Source of the DNA: Streptomyces beigongshangae
GTDB lineage: Bacteria > Actinomycetota > Actinomycetes > Streptomycetales > Streptomycetaceae
Assembly (NCBI RefSeq): GCF_019710745.1
Contig: NZ_JAHKJW010000002.1
Location: 76,006-140,005 of the forward strand
Length of the DNA stretch: 64,000 bases
Direction of reading: 5' to 3'
Part shown: positions 9,583 to 18,377 of the stretch, in pieces
Layout of the letters: every line of letters starts with the position of its first letter
Numbering within the stretch: the first letter of the stretch is position 1
Translations under genes and position numbers: made by a program
The notes under the pieces: model-generated
Database searches by the model: none
Told to the model about the DNA's origin: nothing
The model's input: the letters and a program-made list of their open reading frames with translations, nothing else

Positions 9583-9608
9583 GCACCCGGGCCGGACGGT
9601 CCGGGTGC
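9583..9608 (-). terminator. Candidate riboswitch expression-platform hairpin
   Basis: An 8-bp perfect stem (gcacccgg 9583-9590 with 9601-9608) encloses a 10-nt loop immediately after the aptamer. An alternative pairing of 9571-9580 with 9591-9606 uses the same bases, so two mutually exclusive folds are available. Which fold terminates transcription cannot be decided by eye. Confidence 0.5.
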
Positions 9609-9745
9609 GCTGCCGGCAGGTCCTCGGACTGACTCCGTACGACGGCGGGCGGGCATGCGGAAAGAAAGACATGCGGGCATACGCGTACGAGTACACCGTT
9701 GCGGGACAGTTCCGGATTCGCACCGGATTCCCCTGCGGCGACAGC
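9608..9745 (-). ncRNA. Cobalamin (AdoCbl) riboswitch in the nrdA leader
   Basis: Read on the minus strand, the conserved core at 9733-9694 matches the aptamer pattern GGGAA-n-GGTG-n-AATCC-n-CCCGC-n-AC-n-GT. It is followed at 9634-9614 by the terminal element AGTCAG-n-ACCTGCCG. The variable arms between them are short. The position, upstream of nrdA, is that of the B12 riboswitch reported for the Streptomyces nrdABS operon. Aptamer ends are estimated. A GC-rich hairpin (9583-9590 with 9601-9608) follows and is a candidate expression platform. Confidence 0.9.
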
Positions 9746-9752
9746 GAGCATG

Positions 9753-9799
9753 AGCATACATCTTGTGCCGGGCTCCGGAACCGCCCCCACATGTTGTGT
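9753..9799 (-). promoter_or_regulatory. Two NrdR-box-like repeats, 31 bp apart, upstream of nrdA
   Basis: Sixteen-bp elements at 9753-9768 and 9784-9799 share the core ACATSTTGTG (9 of 10 identical) and start 31 bp apart, about three helical turns. They resemble the NrdR consensus ACACWATATATWGTGT at about 10 of 16 positions. Tandem 16-bp boxes with 31-32 bp spacing are the known NrdR arrangement upstream of RNR genes. They lie just upstream of the aptamer, where the promoter should be. Confidence 0.7.
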
Positions 9800-10004
9800 C
9801 GTTGTCGGCTTCGGGCGCTGTGGCGGTGGTGGGCCGGAAGGTGTCGGAACCGCAGTCGGTGGGTGCGGGGCATGATGTCGTCCAGGTCCGGGAGGGGGTT
9901 CCGGTCCCGGTCCGGATCACGGGTGGAGCCGGGGCGCCCGTGGACGCGGTGGGCGTTCCGAAGGACGGCGGCGGCCGCCGGGTCTGCGGCGCGGCGGGCG
10001 GAGT
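9800..10004. other. Spacer between nucleoside hydrolase stop and nrdA promoter
   Basis: About 200 nt lie between the 3' end of the nucleoside hydrolase gene and the NrdR boxes, both genes being read leftward. I see no coding potential of typical Streptomyces quality and no strong hairpin here. Confidence 0.5.
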
Positions 10005-10994
10005 TCAGCCGTCGGCGGGCCACCGCGGCAGGGTCGCGGCGAAGTCGTCCGTGAAGTCGCGCGGGCCCGGACCCAGGGCGACGCGGCCGGTGAGACGGAC
10101 CCGCGCGGTCAGGGCCGGCGACTCGGGGTAGTGGACCCGCCCGGCGGCCGAGGGCACGAACACGGTCTGGCCACGCGTGAGTTCGGTGGCGGACTCGACG
10201 ACGACCGCGCCCTCCGCGAGCGTCACGAACGACTCGTCCGCGCACACGCCGACGGCGAGCGGATCGTGCAGCGGGCAGGTGCCGTCCCCGCCGCCGCGCC
10301 GGTACGCGTCCATGTAGAACCGCAGCAGCCGCGCGGCGAGCGCGGTACCGGGGCCAGCCGCCTCCAGGGCCGCGAGGCCGGCGGGCCCGAACAGCCAGCC
10401 GTGCGAGGCGTCCAGGTCGACCATGGTGAACGGGATGCCGGAGGACAGGACCAGCTCGGCGGCGTCCGGGTCGGCCCACATGTTGAACTCGGCGACCGGG
10501 GTGACGTTCCCGGGCACCCGGGCGGCGCCGCCCATGAACACGAACCGGCGCACGCGCAGGGCGAAGGCGGGGTCCTCCAGGAGCGCGACCGCCACGTTCG
10601 TGAGGGGGCCCGTGGCGCATACGGTCAGTTCGCCCTCGTACTCCCGGGACAGCCGCAGCAGCGCCTGCGCGGAGGACTCGGGCGGATGCGCGGCGGTCGA
10701 GTCCGGCAGCGTCTCGTGGGCGAGGCCCGCGGGGCCGTGGAAGTCGTCGGCGACGCGGTACGGGAGACGGGTCAGCGGGCGGCCCGCGCCGCGGTGGACG
10801 GGGACGTCGGCGTCGATGCGCAGGGCCCGGGCCAGCCCGCGGGCGTTGCGGTAGGTCTGCTCGGCGGGCAGGTTGCCGCCGACCGAGGTGTACGCCTTGA
10901 GGTCCCACAGTCCCGTCCCGAGCAGGTACTGGAGGGCGACGGCGTCGTCGATACCGGGGTCGCTGTCGAGGACGATGGGGGCGCGAGGGGTCAC
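10005..10994 (-). CDS. Inosine-uridine-type nucleoside hydrolase
   Basis: This enzyme is predicted to hydrolyse the N-glycosidic bond of purine or pyrimidine ribonucleosides for salvage. The Ca-binding family signature DSDPGIDDAVAL is at residues 9-20, with the conserved CATGPLTNVAVAL near 130 and the FMGG-N-FN (AEFNMWADPDAA) block near 170. Length is 329 residues, normal for the family. GTG 10994 is the start. It lies downstream of the mctP operon on the same strand but is separated from it by a 29-bp hairpin. Specificity cannot be read from the sequence. Confidence 0.9.
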   Translation of the reverse strand: MTPRAPIVLDSDPGIDDAVALQYLLGTGLWDLKAYTSVGGNLPAEQTYRNARGLARALRIDADVPVHRGAGRPLTRLPYRVADDFHGPAGLAHETLPDSTAAHPPESSAQALLRLSREYEGELTVCATGPLTNVAVALLEDPAFALRVRRFVFMGGAARVPGNVTPVAEFNMWADPDAAELVLSSGIPFTMVDLDASHGWLFGPAGLAALEAAGPGTALAARLLRFYMDAYRRGGGDGTCPLHDPLAVGVCADESFVTLAEGAVVVESATELTRGQTVFVPSAAGRVHYPESPALTARVRLTGRVALGPGPRDFTDDFAATLPRWPADG

Positions 10995-11017
10995 ACGGCC
11001 AGCGTAGGCCGGGTGTT

Positions 11018-11091
11018 CCGCCCCCGCTGCTTCTCCCCTTCCCCGGGGTTTCCCGGGGTTTCCCGGGGAAGGGGAGAAGCAGCGGGGGCGG
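11018..11091. terminator. Perfect 29-bp inverted repeat after mctP
   Basis: Positions 11018-11046 are the exact reverse complement of 11063-11091, with a 16-nt loop containing gtttcccggggtttc. It begins 6 nt after the mctP stop codon and ends 24 nt before the nucleoside hydrolase start, so it is the mctP terminator. There is no T-tract. Confidence 0.85.
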
Positions 11092-11096
11092 GAACC

Positions 11097-12725
11097 CTAG
11101 TGCCCGGCCCCCGCCGTGGCCGGCGGCAGCTCCACCCGGACACCCTTGTCGCCGGCGTCCGCCGTGTAGTCCCCGGCGGAGGTCTCGTCGACCCCGTCGG
11201 GAGCCTTCACGGCCCGCAGGACGAACGTCAGCGCCACGGTCACCAGCACGTTCAGCACGAACGCCGTCAGCCCGATGTACCCGATCTCCCCGATCCCGGG
11301 GATCTCCTTCGACGAGCCACCGAAGTGCTTCTGGGTCGGCGAGGCCACCCCGTAGGCGGCGACCGTGCCGTACACCATGCCGACCGCCCAGCCCGCGAGC
11401 AGCGCCCACCGGTGGAACCAGCGGGTGAACAGACCGCCGACCAGGGCCGGGAAGGTCTGCAGGATCCAGATGCCGCCGAGCAGCTGGAAGTTGATCGCGA
11501 CCGTCTTGTCCATGGTCAGCACGAAGGCCAGCGCACCCACCTTCACCAGGAGCGAGACCAGCTTGGAGACCTTGGTCTCCTGGGCGGGCGTCGCGTCGGG
11601 CCTGATGAAGTCCTTGTAGATGTTGCGGGTGAACAGGTTCGCCGCCGCGATGGACATGATGGCCGCCGGCACGAGCGCGCCGATGCCGATCGCCGCGAAG
11701 GCCACACCCGCGAACCAGTCGGGGAACATGGTCTCGAAGAGCTGCGGGATCGCCAGCTGCCCGTTGTCCACCTTGATGCCGGCCGCGATCGCCATGAAGC
11801 CGAGCAGCGCGAGCAGGCCCAGCATCAGCGAGTACAGCGGCAGGATCGTGGTGTTGCGCCGGATCACCTCACGGCTGCGGCTGGAGAGCGTCGCCGTGAT
11901 CGAGTGCGGGTACATGAAGAGGGCCAGCGCCGAGCCGAGGGCGAGGGTCGCGTACGTCCACTGACCCGCCTCGTTCGGTGCCAGGGAGCCACGGGGCGCG
12001 CCGGTCGCCGGGTTGGTCTGGCTGTACGCCTCACCCGCCTTGGCGAAGATCTCGTCGAAGCCGCCCAGCTTGATCGGGATGTAGATGATCGCGACGGCGA
12101 TGACGATGTAGATCAGCGTGTCCTTGACGAACGCGATCAGGGCGGGCGCGCGCAGCCCGGACGAGTACGTGTACGCGGCCAGCACACCGAAGGCGATGAG
12201 CAGCGGCAGGTCCTTGACGAACCAGTTGGTGTCCTCGCCGCCGCCGACGCCCATCACGTCGAGGACGGCCTGGATGCCCACCAGTTGCAGCGCGATGTAC
12301 GGCATCGTCGCGAGGATGCCGGTGACGGCGACCGCGAGCGACAGCCCCTTCGAGCCGAAGCGCCCCCGCACGAAGTCCGATGTCGTCACGTACCCGTGCT
12401 TGTGCGACACCGACCACAGGCGGGGGAGGAAGGTGAAGATCAAGGGGTAGACCAGGATCGTGTACGGGACGGCGAAGAAGCCCGCCGCGCCCGCCGCGTA
12501 GATGGCCGCCGGGACCGCCACGAACGTATACGCCGTGTAGAGGTCGCCGCCCAGCAGGAACCAGGTCACCCAGGTGCCGAAGGACCGTCCGCCCAGCCCC
12601 CACTCGTCGAGGCTGTGCTCGTCGGCGGCCCGGCGCCAGCGCGAAGCCAGGAAGCCCATGACCGTGACGGCCAGGAAGAAGAAGATGAAGACGGCGAGCG
12701 CGACGCCGTTCACGCCGTCCTTCAT
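11097..12725 (-). CDS. mctP: Monocarboxylate uptake permease, sodium:solute symporter family
   Basis: This 542-residue membrane protein has about 13 hydrophobic segments. It carries SSS-family features: WGLGGRSFGTWVTWFLLGGDLYTAYTF near residues 42-70 and the GIGALVPAAIMSIAAANLFTRNIYKDF segment near 350. It resembles MctP/MctC carriers for pyruvate, lactate, acetate or propionate. The start overlaps the stop of the preceding DUF3311 gene (ATGA), the usual two-gene arrangement for these symporters. The C-terminal 30 residues are polar and cytosolic. Confidence 0.88.
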   Translation of the reverse strand: MKDGVNGVALAVFIFFFLAVTVMGFLASRWRRAADEHSLDEWGLGGRSFGTWVTWFLLGGDLYTAYTFVAVPAAIYAAGAAGFFAVPYTILVYPLIFTFLPRLWSVSHKHGYVTTSDFVRGRFGSKGLSLAVAVTGILATMPYIALQLVGIQAVLDVMGVGGGEDTNWFVKDLPLLIAFGVLAAYTYSSGLRAPALIAFVKDTLIYIVIAVAIIYIPIKLGGFDEIFAKAGEAYSQTNPATGAPRGSLAPNEAGQWTYATLALGSALALFMYPHSITATLSSRSREVIRRNTTILPLYSLMLGLLALLGFMAIAAGIKVDNGQLAIPQLFETMFPDWFAGVAFAAIGIGALVPAAIMSIAAANLFTRNIYKDFIRPDATPAQETKVSKLVSLLVKVGALAFVLTMDKTVAINFQLLGGIWILQTFPALVGGLFTRWFHRWALLAGWAVGMVYGTVAAYGVASPTQKHFGGSSKEIPGIGEIGYIGLTAFVLNVLVTVALTFVLRAVKAPDGVDETSAGDYTADAGDKGVRVELPPATAGAGH

Positions 12726-13003
12726 GCGGACGCGCCCCCGTCCTGCGCCTTGCGGACGCGCTGGTCACGGTTCCACAGCACGTACGCGGTCATCGTGAGC
12801 GCGGTCGAGACGAGCACCCACAGCATCTGGTACCAGTAGAAGAAGGGGATGCCGATGAAGGTCGGGTCGACCTTCGCGTACGAGCCCACCCAGAGCATGG
12901 CCACGAACGGCGCGACCAGACAGAGGGCGATCACCACGCGGACCGGCGTCACCACCGGCGGTTTCCCTTCGGGCGCTCTCGGCGCATCCGGCGTTTTCGA
13001 CAT
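12722..13003 (-). CDS. DUF3311 small membrane protein, symporter partner
   Basis: This 93-residue protein has two hydrophobic segments (residues about 22-42 and 55-80) separated by a short VGSYAKVDPTFIGIPFFYWYQ stretch typical of DUF3311. Such genes usually precede an SSS-family symporter, and here the stop overlaps the mctP start. It may act as a small accessory subunit. No enzymatic motif is present. Confidence 0.85.
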   Translation of the reverse strand: MSKTPDAPRAPEGKPPVVTPVRVVIALCLVAPFVAMLWVGSYAKVDPTFIGIPFFYWYQMLWVLVSTALTMTAYVLWNRDQRVRKAQDGGASA

Positions 13004-13060
13004 ACGGCGGCTCCGTCCCCTTACTGATCACCTGTGCAACGCGCAGGAAATCTAAGGGAC

Positions 13061-13079
13061 GGTTTCGCTTTATGGAACC
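13061..13079. promoter_or_regulatory. 19-bp imperfect palindrome upstream of DUF3311-mctP
   Basis: The element has half-sites GGTTTC and GGAACC around a 7-bp AT-richer centre. It lies 58 nt before the DUF3311 start on the leftward promoter side. The form resembles IclR- or GntR-type operators. No regulator gene lies next to it, so the binding protein is unknown. Confidence 0.4.
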
Positions 13080-13171
13080 CCTGTCCGCATAACGGATGTG
13101 CTGGGGCGTCCCCCGTCCGCCGGTGGCGTCCACCTGCCGCCGCCGATGACGCCCACCTGCCGCCGCCGGTG

Positions 13172-13372
13172 TCAGCAGCAGCGGAAACCCTGCCGCGGAT
13201 CAGCCTCCTGACGGTCCGTGCGCATCCGCTCGAACTCCCGCCGCGAGGGCACCTCCGCGCCGGGCCGGTTCTCGCGCAGGTACGCGGCGTAGCGGTCGTA
13301 CGCGGACTCGTCGGTGAGCTCCCGCACGTACCAGCGCACGCCCCTAACCGCGCGGTTCAGCGCCGACCGCAT
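13172..13372 (-). CDS. YbdD/YjiX-family CstA-associated protein
   Basis: This 66-residue protein shows the family pattern: W-x-x-R near the N-terminus, YDRYAAYLRENRPGAEVPSRREF in the middle and a Cys-rich end (FRCC). YbdD-type proteins accompany CstA-type transporters and are needed for pyruvate uptake by the E. coli paralogs. The reading frame overlaps the cstA 3' end by 29 nt, indicating coupled expression. Confidence 0.88.
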   Translation of the reverse strand: MRSALNRAVRGVRWYVRELTDESAYDRYAAYLRENRPGAEVPSRREFERMRTDRQEADPRQGFRCC

Positions 13373-15497
13373 CGCGTGCCTCCTTCTTCTCCTGCCCGGT
13401 CGGGATCAGCCCGGCCGGAGCGACGATCCGCGACTCGACGTACGGCGCCTCGCTGAGCGAGGAGAGCGCGGGACGGCGTACGTGCCGGACGCACACCCTC
13501 GTCGCGTCCGCGATCACGATGACGATGAGCAGGGCCAGGACCGCCGTCAGGACACCGTCGACCGTGGAGTTCGTGACGATCGTGTGCATGTCGTCCATGT
13601 TCTTCGCAGGTGCGATGACCTCGCCCCGGTCGATGCCGTCCTGGTAGACCGAGCGCTGCTCGAAGAAGCCGACGCGCGGATCGCTGGAGAAGACCTTCTG
13701 CCAGCTCGCGGTCAGGGTGACCGTGGCGTCCCAGAGAAGGGGGATCCCGGTGACCCAGGCCCACCTGAGGCGGCCGGACTTCACCAGCAGGGTCGTGCAG
13801 ACCGCCAGGGCGACCGCGGCGAGGAGCTGGTTGGAGATGCCGAAGACCGGGAACAGCTGGTTGATCCCGCCGAGCGGTTCATGGACGCCCACCCACAGGA
13901 AGTAACCCCACAGACCGCAGACGATGCCGCTCGTGATGACGAGCCCGGGCTTCCAGCTCACGTCCCTGAAGGGTTTGTAGAGGTTGCCCAGCGTGTCCTG
14001 GAGCATGAAGCGGCCCACCCGGGTGCCCGCGTCGAGCGCGGTCAGGATGAACAGCGCCTCGAACATGATCGCGAAGTGGTACCAGAAAGCGCGCAGACCA
14101 CCCCCGGTGACCTGGGAGAAGATCTCCGAGACGCCGACCGCGAGGGTGGGTGCGCCGCCGGTCCGCGACAGCAGGGACGACTCCTCGACGTTCTTCGCCG
14201 CGGCGGCCAGGTCCTCGGGCGAGATCCGGTAGCCCCAGCCGCCCACCACCTGGGAGGCGTTCTGGACCGTGTCGCCGATGACCCCGGCGGGCGCGTTCAT
14301 CGCGAAGTACAGGCCCGGGTCGATGACGGACGCCGCGATCAGCGCCATGACCGCCACGGACGACTCCATGAGCATGGAGCCGTACCCGATCACGCGGACC
14401 TGCGTCTCCTTCTGGATCATCTTCGGCGTGGTGCCGGAGGAGATCAGGGAGTGGAAGCCGGAGAGCGCCCCACAGGCGATGGTGATGAAGACGAACGGGA
14501 AGAGCGAGCCCGCGAAGACCGGGCCGTCGCCCTGCGAGGCGAAGTCCGTCACCCCGTCCATCCTCAGCGTCGGCAGCGCGATGACGACCCCGAGCGCGAG
14601 CAGCACGATCGTGCCGATCTTCATGAACGTGGAGAGGTAGTCACGGGGCGCCAGCAGCATCCACACCGGCAGGATCGACGCGATGAAGCCGTACGCCACC
14701 AGCCAGACGACCAGGGTCGAGGGCGCCAGCGTGAAGGTGCCGGCCCAGGACGACTCGGCGACCCAGCGTCCGGCGATCAGCGCGAACAGCAGGAGGGCCA
14801 CGCCGATCAGTGAGACCTCGGCGACCCGGCCGGGCCGCAGGACCCGCAGGTAGAAGCCCATCAGCAGGGCGATGGGGACCGTCATCGCGATGGAGAAGGT
14901 GCCCCATGGCGACTGGGCGAGCGCGTTGACGACGACCAGCGCGAGCACCCCGAGCAGGACGATCATGATGGCGAAGGCGGCGAGCAGGGCGGCCGCGCCG
15001 CCGAACGGGCCGATCTCCTCGCGCGCCATCTGCCCCAGCGACCTGCCGTCCCGGCGGGTGGAGAAGAAGAGGACGACCATGTCCTGGACCGCGCCCGCGA
15101 AGATCACGCCGACGATGATCCAGATGGTGCCGGGCAGGTACCCCATCTGCGCGGCCAGTACGGGCCCCACCAGGGGGCCCGCGCCGGCGATCGCCGCGAA
15201 GTGGTGGCCGAGCAGTACGCGCCGGTCGGTGGGGTGGAAGTCGATGCCGTTGTTGAGCCGCTCGGCCGGGGTGGCCCGGGTCCCGTCGACCTTCAGCACC
15301 TTGTGGGCGATGAACTTCGCGTAGAAACGGTAGGCGATGGCGTACGAGCCGAGGGCGGCCGCCACCATCCAGGCGGCCGACACCTCCTCGCCCCGCGAGA
15401 GCGCGAGCACGGACCAGCCGGCCGCGCTCACCAGCGCGACGAGGGTCCAGATGACGATGGTGCGGGGGCTTGCCTTGAGAGGGCTGTCGGTGCGCAC
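13344..15497 (-). CDS. cstA: Carbon starvation protein A, pyruvate/peptide transporter
   Basis: This 717-residue protein has about 16-18 membrane segments. CstA-family features include GPLVGPVLAAQMGYLPGTIWIIVGVIFAG (residues about 110-138), AGTRVGRFMLQD near 530 and FPVFGISNQLLAAVAL near 590. GTG 15497 is chosen over the upstream ATG because GGGAGGA lies 6 nt before it. Homologs carry pyruvate and are induced on carbon starvation. Proximity to mctP and the das locus places three nutrient-uptake systems in one 12-kb stretch. Confidence 0.92.
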   Translation of the reverse strand: MRTDSPLKASPRTIVIWTLVALVSAAGWSVLALSRGEEVSAAWMVAAALGSYAIAYRFYAKFIAHKVLKVDGTRATPAERLNNGIDFHPTDRRVLLGHHFAAIAGAGPLVGPVLAAQMGYLPGTIWIIVGVIFAGAVQDMVVLFFSTRRDGRSLGQMAREEIGPFGGAAALLAAFAIMIVLLGVLALVVVNALAQSPWGTFSIAMTVPIALLMGFYLRVLRPGRVAEVSLIGVALLLFALIAGRWVAESSWAGTFTLAPSTLVVWLVAYGFIASILPVWMLLAPRDYLSTFMKIGTIVLLALGVVIALPTLRMDGVTDFASQGDGPVFAGSLFPFVFITIACGALSGFHSLISSGTTPKMIQKETQVRVIGYGSMLMESSVAVMALIAASVIDPGLYFAMNAPAGVIGDTVQNASQVVGGWGYRISPEDLAAAAKNVEESSLLSRTGGAPTLAVGVSEIFSQVTGGGLRAFWYHFAIMFEALFILTALDAGTRVGRFMLQDTLGNLYKPFRDVSWKPGLVITSGIVCGLWGYFLWVGVHEPLGGINQLFPVFGISNQLLAAVALAVCTTLLVKSGRLRWAWVTGIPLLWDATVTLTASWQKVFSSDPRVGFFEQRSVYQDGIDRGEVIAPAKNMDDMHTIVTNSTVDGVLTAVLALLIVIVIADATRVCVRHVRRPALSSLSEAPYVESRIVAPAGLIPTGQEKKEARDAVGAEPRG

Positions 15498-15664
15498 GGG
15501 CCGTCCTCCCGTCCATGGATGACGGAAGGACGGTAGAACAGGACGGTGACCGGCGCCACACCGCAAACACCGTCATCCGTACACCCGTCGGACTTCCGTC
15601 CGCCGGGTGGTGCCGGGGCACGGTCGACTGTCCGTCGTGGGGCACGTGCGACCGCCGCTTTTCA

Positions 15665-15686
15665 GGGGCGCGGGGGAACTGCGCGA
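15665..15686 (+). repeat. Dispersed GC-rich repeat, copy A
   Basis: A ggggcgcggg-gaactgcgcga element lies between the end of dasR and the start of cstA. Closely related copies occur at 21917-21937, 28154-28172 and twice, head to head, at 46778-46825. Here it is a single arm without a perfect partner. Confidence 0.7.
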
Positions 15687-15796
15687 CCGGCCACAGCGGA
15701 CCCGCACCCGGCAGCGCACCTCGCCGCCCGGGCCCGCGGATTGCTCCGGTCCGCGGACCTCTTCAGTGCGCTGACCGCTCCAGTGCGCGGATCCCC

Positions 15797-16618
<822 letters not shown>

Positions 16619-16698
16619 TCACATCGTGGCACGCCCCACCGTGCGGGTGTCCCCCCGCACGCTGCGTGATCCCCTCTATATACCGTCGGGGTCCCTTT

Positions 16699-16710
16699 TG
16701 GTCTAGTCCA
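16699..16710. promoter_or_regulatory. DasR operator (dre) in dasR-dasA intergenic region, proximal to dasR
   Basis: The core TGGTCTAGTCCA matches the DasR consensus TGGTCTAGACCA at 11 of 12 positions. It lies 138 nt from the dasR start and is a candidate for autoregulation. Confidence 0.75.
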
Positions 16711-16891
16711 CAGAGTGAGCGGAACGGGCCGCGGGAGACCCCTGCGCCACCGCCCCGACCTGCACGCGAACACACCCGTCCCACCGCCCGTTCTGTCGCC
16801 TTTCCCGCCGCCCCCGCACTGAAAGGTCCCTGCATATATAGGTCCCGTAACGGACCGTCGAGAGCGGCTGCATCGCCCTTGACACCCCTCT

Positions 16892-16903
16892 AGGTCTAGT
16901 CCA
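16892..16903. promoter_or_regulatory. DasR operator (dre) upstream of dasA, first
   Basis: The core AGGTCTAGTCCA matches the consensus at 10 of 12 positions. A TTGACA candidate -35 hexamer lies at 16879-16884 just upstream, so DasR here would block the dasA promoter. Confidence 0.75.
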
Positions 16904-16913
16904 AGCTCCCCGT

Positions 16914-16929
16914 ACTGGTCTAAACCATT
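16914..16929. promoter_or_regulatory. DasR operator (dre) upstream of dasA, second
   Basis: The sequence ACTGGTCTAAACCATT is close to the 16-bp palindromic DasR consensus. It is 22 bp from the first site (start to start), about two helical turns, so two dimers could bind on one face of the DNA. Confidence 0.85.
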
Positions 16930-17016
16930 GAGGACCAGGTCCCAGCCCCACGGGCAGTACTCGTCGTAAGTCACGCGGTGGGCAGGGGGGTTGCTGGCAT
17001 CCCTGAGGAGGATGAC

Positions 17017-18294
17017 GTGAATCGCAAGCTCATCGCGGCCGTCGGTGTCGCGGGCATGTTGATGTCGGTCGCTGCCTGCGGCGGCGACGACGGTGACGGT
17101 GGCGGCAAGGCGGGCGCCGACGGTTACAAGGGCCAGACCCTGACCGTCTGGGCGATGGACGGCTCCACGCCGCCCGGCTGGACCAAGGACGTCAAGGCCG
17201 CCTTCGAGAAGAAGACCAAGGCCAAGCTGAAGTTCGAGACCCAGCAGTGGAACGGCATCCAGCAGAAGATCACCACCTCGCTCTCCGAGGAGAACCCGCC
17301 GGACGTCATCGAGGTCGGCAACACCCAGACCCCCGCCTACGCTGCCACCGGGGGCCTCGCCGATCTGACGGACCTCAAGGAGGAGATCGGCGCCGACTGG
17401 ACCAAGACCCTCAACGAGTCCTCGGTCTTCGACGGCAAGCAGTACGCGGCCCCGTGGTACTTCGCCAACCGCGTCGTGGTCTACAACAAGAAGGTCTGGG
17501 CCGACGCCGGCATCGAGGACACCCCGAAGACGCGGGCCGAGTTCCTCGACGCCCTGAAGACCATCGACAAGAAGACCGACGCCGAGCCGCTCTACCTGCC
17601 CGGCCAGAACTGGTACTTCTTCGGCGGCCTGACCATCGGCCAGGGCGCCGACCTGGTGAAGAAGGAAGGCGACAAGTACGTCTCCAACCTCGCGGACCCG
17701 AAGGTCGGCAAGGCCATGGAGCTCTACAAGCAGTACCAGTCCTACTCCAAGGCCCCCAAGGACAAGGACGAGGCGACCCCGCAGCAGGCCGAGGTCTTCG
17801 CCAAGGGCGACGTCGGCGCCTTCATCGGCATGGGCTGGGAGGCCGGTACGGCCATCGCGGCCAACAAGAAGATCGAGAAGGACATCGGCTACTTCACCAT
17901 CCCCGGTGAGACGGCCGACGAGCCCGAGGGCGTCTTCCTCGGCGGCTCCAACTTCGCGGTCGCCGCGGGCAGCAAGAAGCAGGAGCTCGCCAAGGAGTTC
18001 CTGAAGATCGCCCTGTCCGACAAGTTCGAGGGCGCGCTCGCCAAGGAGAACGGCGTCATCCCCAACAAGGAGTCGCTGCAGATCAACCTCGCGGGCAACG
18101 CCGCGGCCGAGGCCGCTGCCCCCGCCGCGTCCGGCGGCGGCACCACCCCGCTGATCCCCGAGTGGGCCGCCGTGGAGAACGAGCCGAACCCGATCAAGGC
18201 ATACATGACCGCGGTCCTGAAGGGGAAGTCGCCCGCGGCCGCCGCCAAGCAGGTCGAGGCGGAGATCAACAAGCGGCTCGCGCAGAGCAGCTGA
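17017..18294 (+). CDS. dasA: Chitobiose-binding lipoprotein of the Das ABC transporter
   Basis: This is the extracellular solute-binding component for (GlcNAc)2 uptake. The 425-residue precursor has a lipoprotein signal peptide with lipobox VAAC, Cys near residue 22, then a Gly/Asp-rich linker and a family 1 binding-protein body. GTG 17017 is preferred over the longer frame because GAGGAGG precedes it and the signal peptide then begins correctly (VNRKLIAAV). It heads dasABC-dasD, downstream of two dre sites. The ATPase is not encoded here; in Streptomyces the shared MsiK serves this role. Confidence 0.95.
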   Translation: MNRKLIAAVGVAGMLMSVAACGGDDGDGGGKAGADGYKGQTLTVWAMDGSTPPGWTKDVKAAFEKKTKAKLKFETQQWNGIQQKITTSLSEENPPDVIEVGNTQTPAYAATGGLADLTDLKEEIGADWTKTLNESSVFDGKQYAAPWYFANRVVVYNKKVWADAGIEDTPKTRAEFLDALKTIDKKTDAEPLYLPGQNWYFFGGLTIGQGADLVKKEGDKYVSNLADPKVGKAMELYKQYQSYSKAPKDKDEATPQQAEVFAKGDVGAFIGMGWEAGTAIAANKKIEKDIGYFTIPGETADEPEGVFLGGSNFAVAAGSKKQELAKEFLKIALSDKFEGALAKENGVIPNKESLQINLAGNAAAEAAAPAASGGGTTPLIPEWAAVENEPNPIKAYMTAVLKGKSPAAAAKQVEAEINKRLAQSS

Positions 18295-18302
18295 TCACCT
18301 CC

Positions 18303-18351
18303 GTGCCGGGGACGGCCCCTTCCCCGTGACGGTTTCCCCCGTCCCCGGCAC
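18303..18351 (+). terminator. Hairpin between dasA and dasB
   Basis: A perfect 13-bp stem (18303-18315 with 18339-18351) encloses a 23-nt loop in the 83-nt dasA-dasB spacer. It could be a partial terminator or a 3'-end stabiliser that makes binding-protein mRNA more abundant than permease mRNA. Confidence 0.65.
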
Positions 18352-18377
18352 GCCGGCGCATCCGACTGCGAATCCCG

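Noticed and set aside
9463-11409. N-terminal extension of nrdA to 11409
   Set aside because: The extension runs through the riboswitch, the NrdR boxes and the nucleoside hydrolase gene. The family start is at GTG 9462 with a good ribosome-binding site.
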